DNA from: Paracoccaceae bacterium
Lineage (GTDB): Bacteria; Pseudomonadota; Alphaproteobacteria; Rhodobacterales; Rhodobacteraceae
DNA length: 39,742 nucleotides
Reading direction: 5' to 3'
Assembly (NCBI GenBank): GCA_947453525.1
Contig: CANGHD010000012.1
Span: 1 to 39,742, forward strand
Shown: one piece after another, positions 1 to 7,472 of the stretch
Layout: the number at the start of each line of letters is the position of its first letter
Position numbering within the stretch: position 1 is the stretch's first letter
The notes under the pieces: generated by a model
Database searches by the model: none
The model's input: only the letters and a program-made list of their open reading frames with translations
What the model was told of the DNA's origin: nothing
Position numbers and translations under genes: made by a program

Positions 1-38
1 ACTTGCAGCTTCAGGCTGCCGATAATCTTCTTGGCCAT
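1..38 (-). CDS. rplK: 50S ribosomal protein L11, 5' end only
   Basis: Only the first 12 complete codons are in the window. They read MAKKIIGSLKLQ, the highly conserved N-terminus of ribosomal protein L11, which binds 23S rRNA at the GTPase-associated centre. The ATG is the complement of 36-38 and is preceded on the minus strand by a good Shine-Dalgarno (GGAGAGG). The gene follows nusG at a distance of 116 bases, the usual secE-nusG-rplK order of bacteria. The gene continues off the left edge. Confidence 0.93.
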   Translation of the reverse strand, partial: MAKKIIGSLKLQ

Positions 39-154
39 CTGGCCTCTCCTTTATCACTGCGCCCGCCGCTCATTCGGCATGGGTCGCGGTTTAGTGGTCC
101 GGTCCGTCACCTTTACGGTTGCCCGCAACGGCGCTCGCCTCCCACGCGATACAC

Positions 155-688
155 TCACATGCCTTTCGACACCTGAGTGAATTCCAGTTCGACAGGCGTT
201 GCCCGTCCGAAGATCGAGACAGAGACCTTGAGCCGGCTGTGCGACTCGTCCACTTCCTCGACCATGCCATCGAAGCCCTCGAACGGGCCGTCGGTAACTT
301 TAACCTTTTCGCCGATGTCGTAGCGGATCAGATTTCGCGGTGCGATCTCACCCTCTTCAACCCGGTTCAGGATGCCATTCACTTCGGCGTCGCGCATCGG
401 CATCGGCTTGCCCTGCGGTCCCAAGAACCCGGTGACGCGGTTGATCGAGGAGATCAGGTGATAGCCCTTACTGGACATCTCCATCCGCACCAGCACATAG
501 CCGGGCATGAAGCGCCGTTCAGACGTCACCTTCTTGCCCCGGCGCACTTCGATGACTTCTTCGGTCGGCACCAGAACTTCGTCGATTTCTTCCTGCATCC
601 CAGCTTCGGCTACAGCGGTCTTGATCGCCTCGGCAACTTTCTTCTCGAAGTTCGAGAGAACGGAAACCGAATACCAACGCTTGGCCAT
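155..688 (-). CDS. nusG: transcription termination/antitermination protein NusG
   Basis: This 177-residue protein is the general transcription elongation factor that binds RNA polymerase through an N-terminal NGN domain and Rho or ribosomal S10 through a C-terminal KOW domain. The NGN domain starts at MAKRWYSVSV and contains the typical RRFMPGYVLVRME stretch. The KOW domain lies at about residues 125-177 (IGEKVKVTDGPFEGF). An open frame extends 26 codons further upstream, but homologues start at MAKRWYSV and a purine-rich AAGGTGG lies about 9 bases before this ATG, so I place the start at 688. It lies between secE and rplK. A terminator-like hairpin sits between secE and this gene. Confidence 0.96.
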   Translation of the reverse strand: MAKRWYSVSVLSNFEKKVAEAIKTAVAEAGMQEEIDEVLVPTEEVIEVRRGKKVTSERRFMPGYVLVRMEMSSKGYHLISSINRVTGFLGPQGKPMPMRDAEVNGILNRVEEGEIAPRNLIRYDIGEKVKVTDGPFEGFDGMVEEVDESHSRLKVSVSIFGRATPVELEFTQVSKGM

Positions 689-764
689 GCCACGTCCACC
701 TTGTCTTGTCCCGGCACCCGCCGGAAAGTCTGCGATTGAGCGCGGATCCTCCGCGCAAGGGAAC

Positions 765-798
765 AAAAAACAGCGCGCCGCCGAATCGCTGCGCGCCG
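765..798 (-). terminator. intrinsic terminator or attenuator between secE and nusG
   Basis: On the minus strand an arm CGGCGCGC (complement of 791-798) can pair with GCGCGCTG (complement of 771-778, one G-U pair). It is followed at once by six T residues (complement of 765-770). An alternative CAGCG/CGCTG stem abuts the same T run. This is the form of a Rho-independent terminator and lies in the 190-base gap between the secE stop and the nusG start. It may attenuate read-through into nusG. Termination efficiency is inferred only. Confidence 0.5.
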
Positions 799-878
799 AA
801 TGTCCCCAGAACCTGTGGCGGGATACTCTCCCATACGCGTCAATTCAAGGAAAATCGGCCCGACACCGTTCTGGCGTC

Positions 879-1076
879 TTAGTGGAAGGTGCTGAGAATG
901 AAGGTCAGGCCGGATTTGATCAAGACGTCGATCAGACTGAAGAAGGTCGCGGTCAGCGCTGCCATCACGAAAACCATGACCGTGGTCAGGATGACTTCGC
1001 GGCGCGAGGGCCATGCCACCTTGGCCACTTCAGATCGTACCTGCTGAATGAACTGGATCGGGTTGGTCGTGGCCAT
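879..1076 (-). CDS. secE: preprotein translocase subunit SecE
   Basis: This 65-residue protein is the small essential subunit of the SecYEG translocon in the inner membrane, clamping SecY. It shows the short alphaproteobacterial form: an amphipathic N-terminal helix with the conserved EVAKVAWPSRREV motif (residues 16-28), then one transmembrane segment at about residues 29-52. The length is normal for single-span SecE proteins. The ATG at 1076 has only a weak Shine-Dalgarno (AGGCGGA). A good sigma-70-like promoter lies 30-60 bases upstream, so the gene does not depend on transcription from the tuf/tRNA-Trp side, from which it is now separated by about 33 kb. Confidence 0.96.
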   Translation of the reverse strand: MATTNPIQFIQQVRSEVAKVAWPSRREVILTTVMVFVMAALTATFFSLIDVLIKSGLTFILSTFH

Positions 1077-1106
1077 GGCTTGCGTCCGCCTGTAAGGGTT
1101 TGGTGG

Positions 1107-1135
1107 CAGATACGCGCTTCAGACCCGGATTTCAA
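1107..1135 (-). promoter_or_regulatory. predicted sigma-70 promoter of secE
   Basis: Reading the minus strand, TTGAAA (complement of 1130-1135) and TATCTG (complement of 1107-1112) are separated by exactly 17 bases. The predicted start falls near 1100, giving a leader of about 25 bases before the secE ATG. The -35 matches consensus at five of six positions. This is a sequence match only. Confidence 0.55.
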
Positions 1136-1202
1136 GCCGCAAGGCGCGTGTCAGAAAAGCTCCTGCGCCGTTTGCGAGACTGAATCCGACACGGACCAGC
1201 CC

Positions 1203-1227
1203 GATGCATTGGAAATGCATCCAATGC
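1203..1227. repeat. overlapping palindromes upstream of secE
   Basis: GATGCATT (1203-1210) and AATGCATC (1214-1221) form a perfect 8-base inverted repeat around three bases. An overlapping pair, GCATTGG (1206-1212) and CCAATGC (1221-1227), forms a second inverted repeat. The element sits about 70 bases upstream of the predicted secE -35 box and could be a protein-binding site or an alternative stem-loop. No function is assigned. Confidence 0.35.
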
Positions 1228-1367
1228 GCAGAATAGGTGAAACAATTTCCTTTGCAAAGCAATGCCAGATTGAAACGAGGGCGTGGCACTTCGCCGAACC
1301 TGACGTCAAGGACGGCCATTGGGCGCCGTACACAAAACCAACCCGAACCCAAGCCCTTTCACGCCCT

Positions 1368-2021
1368 ATGGACCGTGAAGTGCCGTTGACCCCTCTTGTC
1401 GTCGGCCCGCGATGTATCCTTGTCCGGGATGGCCAATGCAGCATCGTCGAGTTCAACGGCGCCGCCGAAGTCACTTTTGGCTGGAGCCGCAACGAGGTCG
1501 TGGGCAAGCTGGTGGAAGCTACCAACGTGCCTCATACCCTCAGCGCCGCGCTTGGCCACCGGATGGAATGGCATCTGGCCAACCGTGGAGGCCAAGTCAT
1601 CGGATGATGGGTCGCGATCGAGGCGAAGCAGGCTTCTGGCCATGTCTTTCGTGTCTAACCCTCGAACACCGAGATCTGGACGGATCAGGACCGTTTTTTC
1701 ATGGCCGCCCTGCACAATATCTCGGCACGCAAGAACATCTTCGGCGGCCTGAATCAGGCCCAGGCCAGCCTGCAAGCGATCCTCGGCAACATCCCTCAAG
1801 CCAGCCGAGCCCTGCTGCGCAACCAGTTGCTGGAAATGGCCTACCACGAGCGCTGGGACCTTCTCGATGGCTCCAACGACAGCCGCAGTCGGCGCGAACC
1901 GACCGCGGCAAAGGCTACATTTTGGTCGGAGACGGGTGCGCGCTCGGCAGGGGTCGAGTGGGCGGCTGGCTTGGACTTCGGCGGATGGCGATCCGGGACA
2001 GGAGTTTTCAGCCGCGCCTAG
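1368..2021 (+). pseudogene. decayed PAS-domain protein gene
   Basis: Starting from ATG 1368, one reading frame gives a recognisable PAS domain: CSIVEFNGAAEVTFGWSRNE, then a gap-free continuation interrupted by TGA at 1605-1607 and TAA at 1656-1658. It resumes in the same frame as TEIWTDQDRFFMAALHNISA, followed by RKN, the usual end of a PAS/PAC sensor domain. After the PAS domain the frame runs to a stop at 2019-2021 without a domain I can name. Two in-frame stops inside a conserved domain indicate a dead gene, probably a former signalling protein (PAS kinase or cyclase). Its 3' end overlaps the end of the convergent epimerase gene. Selenocysteine or read-through is much less likely. Confidence 0.6.
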
Positions 2022-2866
2022 GCTGAGTCCCAACCCGCACGCATCAGCCGGAAGGCACCTTCGTAGACCGCCTCGGGGCTCTCAAACAGCGGTCGCCAGA
2101 TTTTCGTCGCCGCCGCAAGGTCCGGCAGGGCTGACCCGAAAGCCTCGACCGTCATCCAGCCATTGTAACCCACCCGGCGCAGGGCGCGAAACACGGAAGC
2201 GAAATCGATATGCCCTTCTCCCGGAACCCCACGGGTGTTTTCCGAGATATGGACATGCTTAATCGCGGAAGCGGTAGTCTCGATCACCCCGGCCACCGAG
2301 TTCTCTTCGATGTTGAAGTGGAAGGTGTCGTAAAGATAGCCGTAATTGGGCTCATCCACCTGCGCCACCAGGGCGGCAGCGGCGGCAGCGGTGTTGAGGA
2401 TGTAACATTCGAAGCGATTCAAGGGTTCAACCGCCAGATCAATCCCAGCCGAGGCCGCGTACTGGGCCGCCCTTTTATGGACATCCGCCAACCGATCCAG
2501 TTCCGCCCGCAAGGGAGCGGCACCCGAAAACTCGCCCAAAGGCTGGTGGAATGGCCCGGATAACAGCTTTCCGCCCAAGGCCTCGGTACACTCGATCAGC
2601 CATTTGATATGGTCAAGCCCCGCCTCCCGCTCGGCCGCCACCGGAGAGATCGCGCTTCTTCCCCCGCCGGGCATAACGCCAATACCGGAGGACTCCAGCC
2701 CCAGATCGGCCAGTTTGCGACCAAGGGCACGGAAATGGGCTGCGTCGCCCATGAACATCGGGATTTCAACGCCATCATAGCCTGTGGCCTTCAGCTTCTG
2801 GGCAATTCCCAGATGCTCATCCGTGACATGGATGGTCCAGAGAAGCAGGTTGAACCCCAATTTCAT
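2018..2866 (-). CDS. D-tagatose/D-psicose 3-epimerase family sugar isomerase
   Basis: This 282-residue TIM-barrel protein belongs to the xylose-isomerase-like AP2Ec superfamily. The four metal ligands of the ketose 3-epimerase branch are all in place: Glu147 in AVEPLNRFE, Asp180 in [10 protein letters not shown], His206 in [10 protein letters not shown] and Glu241 in MTVEAF. These enzymes interconvert free keto sugars at C3. The start at 2866 is chosen because its ATG overlaps the stop of the upstream dehydrogenase gene (ATGA, 2863-2866), which implies translational coupling. An in-frame start four codons upstream is possible. It is the last gene of the module A operon. The natural substrate is not visible from the sequence; a 3-keto sugar from the neighbouring dehydrogenase is an attractive guess. 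Confidence 0.82.
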   Translation of the reverse strand: MKLGFNLLLWTIHVTDEHLGIAQKLKATGYDGVEIPMFMGDAAHFRALGRKLADLGLESSGIGVMPGGGRSAISPVAAEREAGLDHIKWLIECTEALGGKLLSGPFHQPLGEFSGAAPLRAELDRLADVHKRAAQYAASAGIDLAVEPLNRFECYILNTAAAAAALVAQVDEPNYGYLYDTFHFNIEENSVAGVIETTASAIKHVHISENTRGVPGEGHIDFASVFRALRRVGYNGWMTVEAFGSALPDLAAATKIWRPLFESPEAVYEGAFRLMRAGWDSA

Positions 2867-3996
2867 AGGCTCACCCATTGCCCGGACTGGCCCGAGGCGA
2901 TGATGGCATCGCAGACCTGATTGGCCGCCAAAGCCTCGCGGAAGGTCGGGGCGGCGGGCCTTCCGGTGGTCAGCCCGGTCAGAAAGTCGGCCACCTGATG
3001 GGTGAAGGAATGCTCATAGCCGATGATAAGGCCAGGCACCCACCATTTGCCCAGGTAAGGGTGATCGCCGTCGGTCACCAGAATATTGGTCCAGCCACGC
3101 AACTCGCCTTGGGTGGAATGGTCGAAGAACTGCAGCCGGTTCAGGTCGTGCAGATCCCATGCAAGCGAGCCCTTTTCCCCGTTTATTTCAAGGGTATAAG
3201 CCGCCTTGTGGCCTCGCGCATAACGGGTAGATTCAAAGGTCCCCAAAGAGCCGTTGGCAAACCGCGTCAGCACCGCCGCCGCATCGTCGATGCCTACGGC
3301 TACCACTTTCCCCGTTTCGGCATGTTTGCGTTCCTTTACGAAGGTTTCCGTCATGGCGGTCAGCGAGGAAATGCCGCCGTTGATCCACATCGCCGTATCA
3401 AGGCAATGCGCCAGCAGATCGCCCGTCACGCCAGAGCCTGCTGCCTCGACATCCAGCCGCCACGTTCCTGCCCCACCCTGCGGCACATCCGGCGAAATCG
3501 TCCAGTCCTGCAAGAATTTGGCGCGATAATGGAAGATCTTGCCCAGCCGCCCGCTTTCGACCAGATGCTTGACCAAGGACACCGCAGGGACGCGGCGGTA
3601 GTTGTACCAGACCATGTTGGCGACACCCGCCGCCTCCACCGCCTCGATCATCGGCATCGCCTCGGCTGCGGTGCGCGCAAGGGGCTTTTCGCAGGTGACC
3701 ATCTTGCCAGCCTTGGCCGCCGCGATGGAAATCTCGGCATGCAGGTCATTGGGCACGCAGACGTCGATGACGTCGATATCCTTGGCCTCGACCAGCTTGC
3801 GCCAGTCGCTTTCAACCCGCTCGTAACCCCACATCTCGGCGAACTTGCCCGCCTTTCCGGTGTTGCGTGCCGCCACCGCCTTCAACACCGGTCGGTAGCC
3901 CGTATCGAAGAAATGCGAGACATTGGCCCAGGCGTTGGAATGGGCGCGGGCCATGAAGCCGTATCCCACCATGCCGACATTCAGTGTTCTTGCCAT
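2863..3996 (-). CDS. Gfo/Idh/MocA family oxidoreductase (module A)
   Basis: This 377-residue protein is an NAD(P)-dependent dehydrogenase of the glucose-fructose oxidoreductase/inositol dehydrogenase family. The N-terminal Rossmann fold shows [12 protein letters not shown] (residues 9-20), and the conserved EKP motif with its catalytic lysine is at 103-105. The C-terminal half is the alpha/beta substrate domain. Such enzymes oxidise a ring hydroxyl of sugars or cyclitols, often at C1 or C3. It sits between two TIM-barrel isomerase-like genes in a sugar-import operon. The start ATG at 3996 follows the 4006 stop of the upstream gene by 9 bases, with GGAGG directly upstream. The substrate is not predictable. 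Confidence 0.88.
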   Translation of the reverse strand: MARTLNVGMVGYGFMARAHSNAWANVSHFFDTGYRPVLKAVAARNTGKAGKFAEMWGYERVESDWRKLVEAKDIDVIDVCVPNDLHAEISIAAAKAGKMVTCEKPLARTAAEAMPMIEAVEAAGVANMVWYNYRRVPAVSLVKHLVESGRLGKIFHYRAKFLQDWTISPDVPQGGAGTWRLDVEAAGSGVTGDLLAHCLDTAMWINGGISSLTAMTETFVKERKHAETGKVVAVGIDDAAAVLTRFANGSLGTFESTRYARGHKAAYTLEINGEKGSLAWDLHDLNRLQFFDHSTQGELRGWTNILVTDGDHPYLGKWWVPGLIIGYEHSFTHQVADFLTGLTTGRPAAPTFREALAANQVCDAIIASGQSGQWVSL

Positions 3997-4005
3997 GATC
4001 CCCTC

Positions 4006-5058
4006 CTACTCCGTCCAGCCATGCGCATCGCGCACCGCCACCATGGCGCCAAGGATCTTGTCCCAGGTCTCCTGCGCCTCCATCACGGCGTTGGGGAACA
4101 TGCAGCCGTCCCAGCAGATGTGCCGCATCTTTTTCGTCAGAGTGCCGTTGTCGCGCAGCCAGTAACCCGCGTGTTTCACCACATCCAGCCGGCCGTTCGA
4201 GTCGTCGATCTGGCAGTGCCGCCCGGTCTTTTCGTGATCGCCCGAGCCGAACGTTGTTCCGTCGTTCTGCGCCACGTGGAAATCGAGCGTCCAGGGCCGC
4301 AGGGCATCGGCCACCCGTTTGTAGGCGGCATCGAGCGCCGCCTTGTCCGACCAGTCGAAATCAGCCGGCAGCAGGCGATCCTTCTCGGCATTGGCACCAA
4401 GGACGAACAACATGGAATGCGCCATGTCGGCCTGATAGCCGACCACGCCGGGCATCCCGACCATCTCCAGCAGCTTCACATTCTCCCGCCAGGAATGCAT
4501 CCCGCCCCAGCAGATCTCGCCTTCGGCCACGATGAATTCGCCGTGGTCCTGCGCGATCCTGCCCGCCTCGCGGAAGGTTTCGGCAATAAGCTTTGTGCCG
4601 CCGACCGGATCCTTGTCCCAGTCGCCCACGCCGGTGGAACTGTCCACGCGGATGCCGCCGGTGGGACGGATGCCAATCTCTCGCATCTGCTGGCCGATGG
4701 CGCAGGCCTTGCGGACCTGAGACAGAAAGCGCGCCCGATCCTCCACACTGCCCATCGCCGAGCCTCCCCCAGCCCCGCCCCAGATCGGTGCTACAAAGGA
4801 GCCGACCTTGAGGCCGAAGCTGGCAATATGGTCCGACATCCGCCGAACCTCGCCGGCATCGGCATCAATCGGGAAGTGCGGCGCGGTGATGAACAGGTCG
4901 ATACCATCGAATTTCTGGCCCCCGGCGCGGGCGTTTGCCGTCAGCCGCAGCAAACTATCCAGCGCAATGATCGGTTCCGAATCCGGCGCGCCCTTGCCGA
5001 CGATCCCCGGCCAAGCCGCATTGTGGAGTTTCGGATATGTGTTGGTATGTTCTGCCAT
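4006..5058 (-). CDS. sugar phosphate isomerase/epimerase-like TIM-barrel protein
   Basis: This 350-residue protein has the AP-endonuclease-2-like TIM-barrel pattern. Possible metal-site segments are AEGEICWGGMHSW (about residues 178-190), GYQADMAHSM (208-217) and LDFHVAQNDGTTFG further on. It is longer than the typical 260-300-residue isomerases. Relatives of this size act on sugars, keto-glycosides or cyclitols, but I cannot assign the reaction. It lies 38 bases downstream of the first ATPase gene and 9 bases upstream of the dehydrogenase gene, so it probably works on the same imported compound. The ATG at 5058 is preceded by GGGAGGGCG on the minus strand, a strong ribosome-binding site. Confidence 0.75.
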   Translation of the reverse strand: MAEHTNTYPKLHNAAWPGIVGKGAPDSEPIIALDSLLRLTANARAGGQKFDGIDLFITAPHFPIDADAGEVRRMSDHIASFGLKVGSFVAPIWGGAGGGSAMGSVEDRARFLSQVRKACAIGQQMREIGIRPTGGIRVDSSTGVGDWDKDPVGGTKLIAETFREAGRIAQDHGEFIVAEGEICWGGMHSWRENVKLLEMVGMPGVVGYQADMAHSMLFVLGANAEKDRLLPADFDWSDKAALDAAYKRVADALRPWTLDFHVAQNDGTTFGSGDHEKTGRHCQIDDSNGRLDVVKHAGYWLRDNGTLTKKMRHICWDGCMFPNAVMEAQETWDKILGAMVAVRDAHGWTE

Positions 5059-5096
5059 TTCGCCCTCCCCGACGAACCTTCGTATCTGTGCTGCGA

Positions 5097-6170
5097 CTAG
5101 ACGGCCCGCCCGATGTTCACGCCGGTCTCACCGTCAAAGAAAATCACCTTGTCTGGCGACCATCCGAATCGCACCTGTTCTTCCACTTTAATGCCGATAT
5201 GCGCGGGGACCGAGGCCCGCAGATGCGTGGTCCCCACGCGCAGGGTCACGACCTGTTCGGTGCCGTGGTTTTCGACATCATGGACCACGGCCGCCAAAGG
5301 CGCGCCGGATGTGATCTGCAAATCTTCCGGCCTGATGCCGAATGTCACTCCACCTGTCGCTTTGGCGGGTGCGGTGGTCAGCGGCAATTCAAAGCTTCCC
5401 GGAGTGACCACGGCCCGGCCGCTTTCGATATGACCAGGCAGAAGGTTGATGGCCGGTGAACCCACAAAGCCCGCGACGAAATCATTGCGCGGGTTGCGAT
5501 AGATGTCATGCGGGGTGCCTATCTGCTCCAGCTTGCCATGGTTCAGAACGCCCATGCGGTCTCCCATCGTCATCGCCTCGACCTGATCATGCGTGACAAA
5601 CAGAAAGGTAGCGCCAAGCCGCATCTGCAGGTCTTTCAACTCGGTCCGCATCGCCTCGCGCAGTTTGGCGTCCAGGTTCGACAGCGGTTCGTCCATCAGG
5701 AACACCTGCGGCTTCCTGACGATCGCCCGGCCGATCGACACGCGCTGCATCTCGCCGCCCGACAGGCGGTCGGTCTTGCGGTCGAGAAGATGCTCGATCC
5801 GCAGGGTCTTGGCGGCGTAGGCCACTCGCTCGGCAATCTCGGCAGGCGAGGCATTGCGGATTTTCGAGCGCAGGGGGAAGCGGAGGTTGTCGCGCACCGT
5901 CAGTCGGGGATAGAGCGAGTATTGTTGCAAGACCAAGGCCACATCGCGCTGCGCCGGGCCCCAGTCGTTGACGGCATCGCCATTGATGCGGATTTGACCG
6001 GTGGTGGGCTCTTCAAGGCCTGCGATCAGCCGCAGTGTCGTGGTCTTTCCAGCACCCGTCGGCCCCAACAGCACGAAGAACTCGCCATCCGCGATGTCGA
6101 GGCAAAGGTCTTTCAGCGCCGCATGATCGCTGAAGGTCTTGGAAACCGTCTCAAGCTCGATCCGTGCCAT
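5097..6170 (-). CDS. sugar ABC transporter ATP-binding protein (MalK/UgpC type), first copy
   Basis: This 357-residue ATPase energises a carbohydrate importer on the cytoplasmic face. Walker A GPTGAGKTT is at residues 36-44, the signature LSGGEMQR at 136-143, Walker B VFLMDEP at 156-162 and the H-loop in FVTHDQVEAM. A C-terminal regulatory TOBE/OB domain follows (about 240-357), as in MalK and UgpC. It is the second of two ATPase genes in the operon, directly downstream of the other with a 5-base gap. Two different MalK-type ATPases with one pair of permeases suggests they form a heterodimer. The glutamine-like position after Walker A (GPTGAGKTT rather than GPSGCGKTT) shows that it is not a recent duplicate. 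Confidence 0.93.
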   Translation of the reverse strand: MARIELETVSKTFSDHAALKDLCLDIADGEFFVLLGPTGAGKTTTLRLIAGLEEPTTGQIRINGDAVNDWGPAQRDVALVLQQYSLYPRLTVRDNLRFPLRSKIRNASPAEIAERVAYAAKTLRIEHLLDRKTDRLSGGEMQRVSIGRAIVRKPQVFLMDEPLSNLDAKLREAMRTELKDLQMRLGATFLFVTHDQVEAMTMGDRMGVLNHGKLEQIGTPHDIYRNPRNDFVAGFVGSPAINLLPGHIESGRAVVTPGSFELPLTTAPAKATGGVTFGIRPEDLQITSGAPLAAVVHDVENHGTEQVVTLRVGTTHLRASVPAHIGIKVEEQVRFGWSPDKVIFFDGETGVNIGRAV

Positions 6171-6175
6171 GTCTG

Positions 6176-7276
6176 TTATCCCAGCCGTAGGCCGAGCGAG
6201 ACGCCCGAACTTTTGTCGAAGAAATGCGCTTGTGTCGTATCAAGCCGTGCCCAGACCTGCTGGCCCTTGCCAGAGGCAAACCCGCTTGGGGTCCGGGCGC
6301 GCAGGGTTTGGCTGCCGACGTTCAAATCAACAATATCGAAGGGGCCATAGGGCTGGATCAGATGCACTGACACCGAACGCGCCCCGGCCGTTTCTTCATG
6401 ACTGATCAGCACCCCTTCTGGCCGGATGCCCAGGGCCATGTCCTTGACCTGACGACTGGAAACCGCCGCCAGAACCTCGCGCGGGACCTCGAAGGCCGCG
6501 CCATGCACCAGCACTGAGGCTTTGCCAGCCTCATCGCGCAACTGGGCATCGGCGATGTTCATCACCGGCGATCCGATGAACTGCGCAACGAACAGATTGG
6601 CCGGGCGCAAATAGACGTCGGACGGAGAACCAACCTGTTGAAGGACGCCGTCATGCATGACCACGACAGTATCGGCCAGGGACATCGCCTCAACCTGATC
6701 GTGGGTGACGTAGATCGAGGTCGAGCCGTTCTCCAGATGCAGCCGCTTCAATTCGGTCCGCATCTGTTCACGCAGTTTGGCGTCCAGCGCGCCGATCGGT
6801 TCGTCCATCAACAGGGCTTTGGGACGACGCACCAAGGCACGACCGATGGCCACCCGCTGCATGTCGCCGCCGGAAAGGGCACCGGGGCGGAGTTTCAGAA
6901 GATGCGTGATCCCGATGGATTCCGCCACCGAGGTCACGGACTTGCGTACCTCCGCATCGGGTATCCGGGTGGCACGCAAGGGGAAGGCAAGGTTTTCAAA
7001 CACCGTCAGATGTGGGTACAGCGCGTAAAGCTGAAACACAAAAGCGATGTCGCGGTCCGAGGCATGCAGATTCTGCACCGGTTTGCCGTTAATCAGGATG
7101 CGGCCCTCGCTGACCTCTTCCAGCCCGGCGATGGCGCGCAGGGTCGTGGTCTTACCGCAGCCCGAGGGGCCAAGCAGGACGCAGAACTCGCGGTCCTTGA
7201 CGGTCAGGCTTACCTCGCGGATCACATGCACCGCGCCGAAGTATTTCTGGACGTTTTCAAGCCGGATTTCAGCCAC
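6176..7276 (-). CDS. sugar ABC transporter ATP-binding protein (MalK/UgpC type), second copy
   Basis: This 366-residue ATPase has Walker A GPSGCGKTT (residues 36-44), signature LSGGDMQR (134-141), Walker B ALLMDEP (154-160) and a C-terminal TOBE domain. I place the start at the GTG complementary to 7274-7276 (reading VAEIRLENV), because family members begin at this point and the upstream 20 residues of open frame are unlike any ATPase. The start overlaps the end of the small membrane-protein gene by 8 bases. It is only moderately similar to the downstream ATPase (for example LLINGKPVQNL against RINGDAVNDW), fitting a heterodimeric MalK pair. Confidence 0.9.
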   Translation of the reverse strand: MAEIRLENVQKYFGAVHVIREVSLTVKDREFCVLLGPSGCGKTTTLRAIAGLEEVSEGRILINGKPVQNLHASDRDIAFVFQLYALYPHLTVFENLAFPLRATRIPDAEVRKSVTSVAESIGITHLLKLRPGALSGGDMQRVAIGRALVRRPKALLMDEPIGALDAKLREQMRTELKRLHLENGSTSIYVTHDQVEAMSLADTVVVMHDGVLQQVGSPSDVYLRPANLFVAQFIGSPVMNIADAQLRDEAGKASVLVHGAAFEVPREVLAAVSSRQVKDMALGIRPEGVLISHEETAGARSVSVHLIQPYGPFDIVDLNVGSQTLRARTPSGFASGKGQQVWARLDTTQAHFFDKSSGVSLGLRLG

Positions 7277-7472
7277 GAGCCACCTCCGCGTCCTTTGGCG
7301 GCGGTGGCACATGGGCGGCGATGTTGAAGCCGACAAGTCCGATCAGCATCACCAGAACCGACCAGGAATGCAACAGCTCGACCCAAGGCTGGCAGAGGAA
7401 CACGAAGCCCGCGATCATCAGGCCCTGCGAAGACGGTTCCAACACCTGGAAAGAAAATTCGCGGAAAGTCAT
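7269..7472 (-). CDS. small membrane protein inside a sugar ABC operon
   Basis: This 67-residue protein starts MTFREFSFQVLEPSSQGLMI and holds two hydrophobic segments (about residues 17-30 and 37-55) and a proline-rich charged tail (HVPPPPKDAEV). I do not recognise a named family. It is supported as a real gene by context. Its ATG overlaps the permease stop (ATGA, 7469-7472), and its own stop overlaps the GTG start of the following ATPase by 8 bases, so it lies inside a tightly packed transport operon. A role as an accessory subunit of the importer is inferred. Small membrane proteins (such as DUF2160 proteins) occur in some alphaproteobacterial polyol or sugar importers, but I cannot claim membership. 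Confidence 0.7.
   Translation of the reverse strand: MTFREFSFQVLEPSSQGLMIAGFVFLCQPWVELLHSWSVLVMLIGLVGFNIAAHVPPPPKDAEVARG

Noticed and set aside
1077-1367. Attachment-site copy of the tRNA-Trp 3' end near secE
   Set aside because: I searched this stretch for the end of the tRNA (34600-34620) and found no duplicate of useful length. No integrase gene is present, so tRNA-directed integration is not supported.
1359-2033. Long minus-strand open frame opposite the PAS remnant
   Set aside because: Its translation has no recognisable domain and is the antisense of a PAS-like sequence; it also overlaps the end of the epimerase gene.
2018-5058. C-glycoside deglycosylase system
   Set aside because: A Gfo/Idh enzyme and a 350-residue TIM barrel would fit, but the small beta subunit expected for such enzymes is not found in the operon.
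2878-5100. 740-codon plus-strand open frame across the dehydrogenase and isomerase genes
   Set aside because: It is antisense to two well-supported enzymes in a GC-rich genome and shows only a low-complexity Arg/His/Gly-rich translation.
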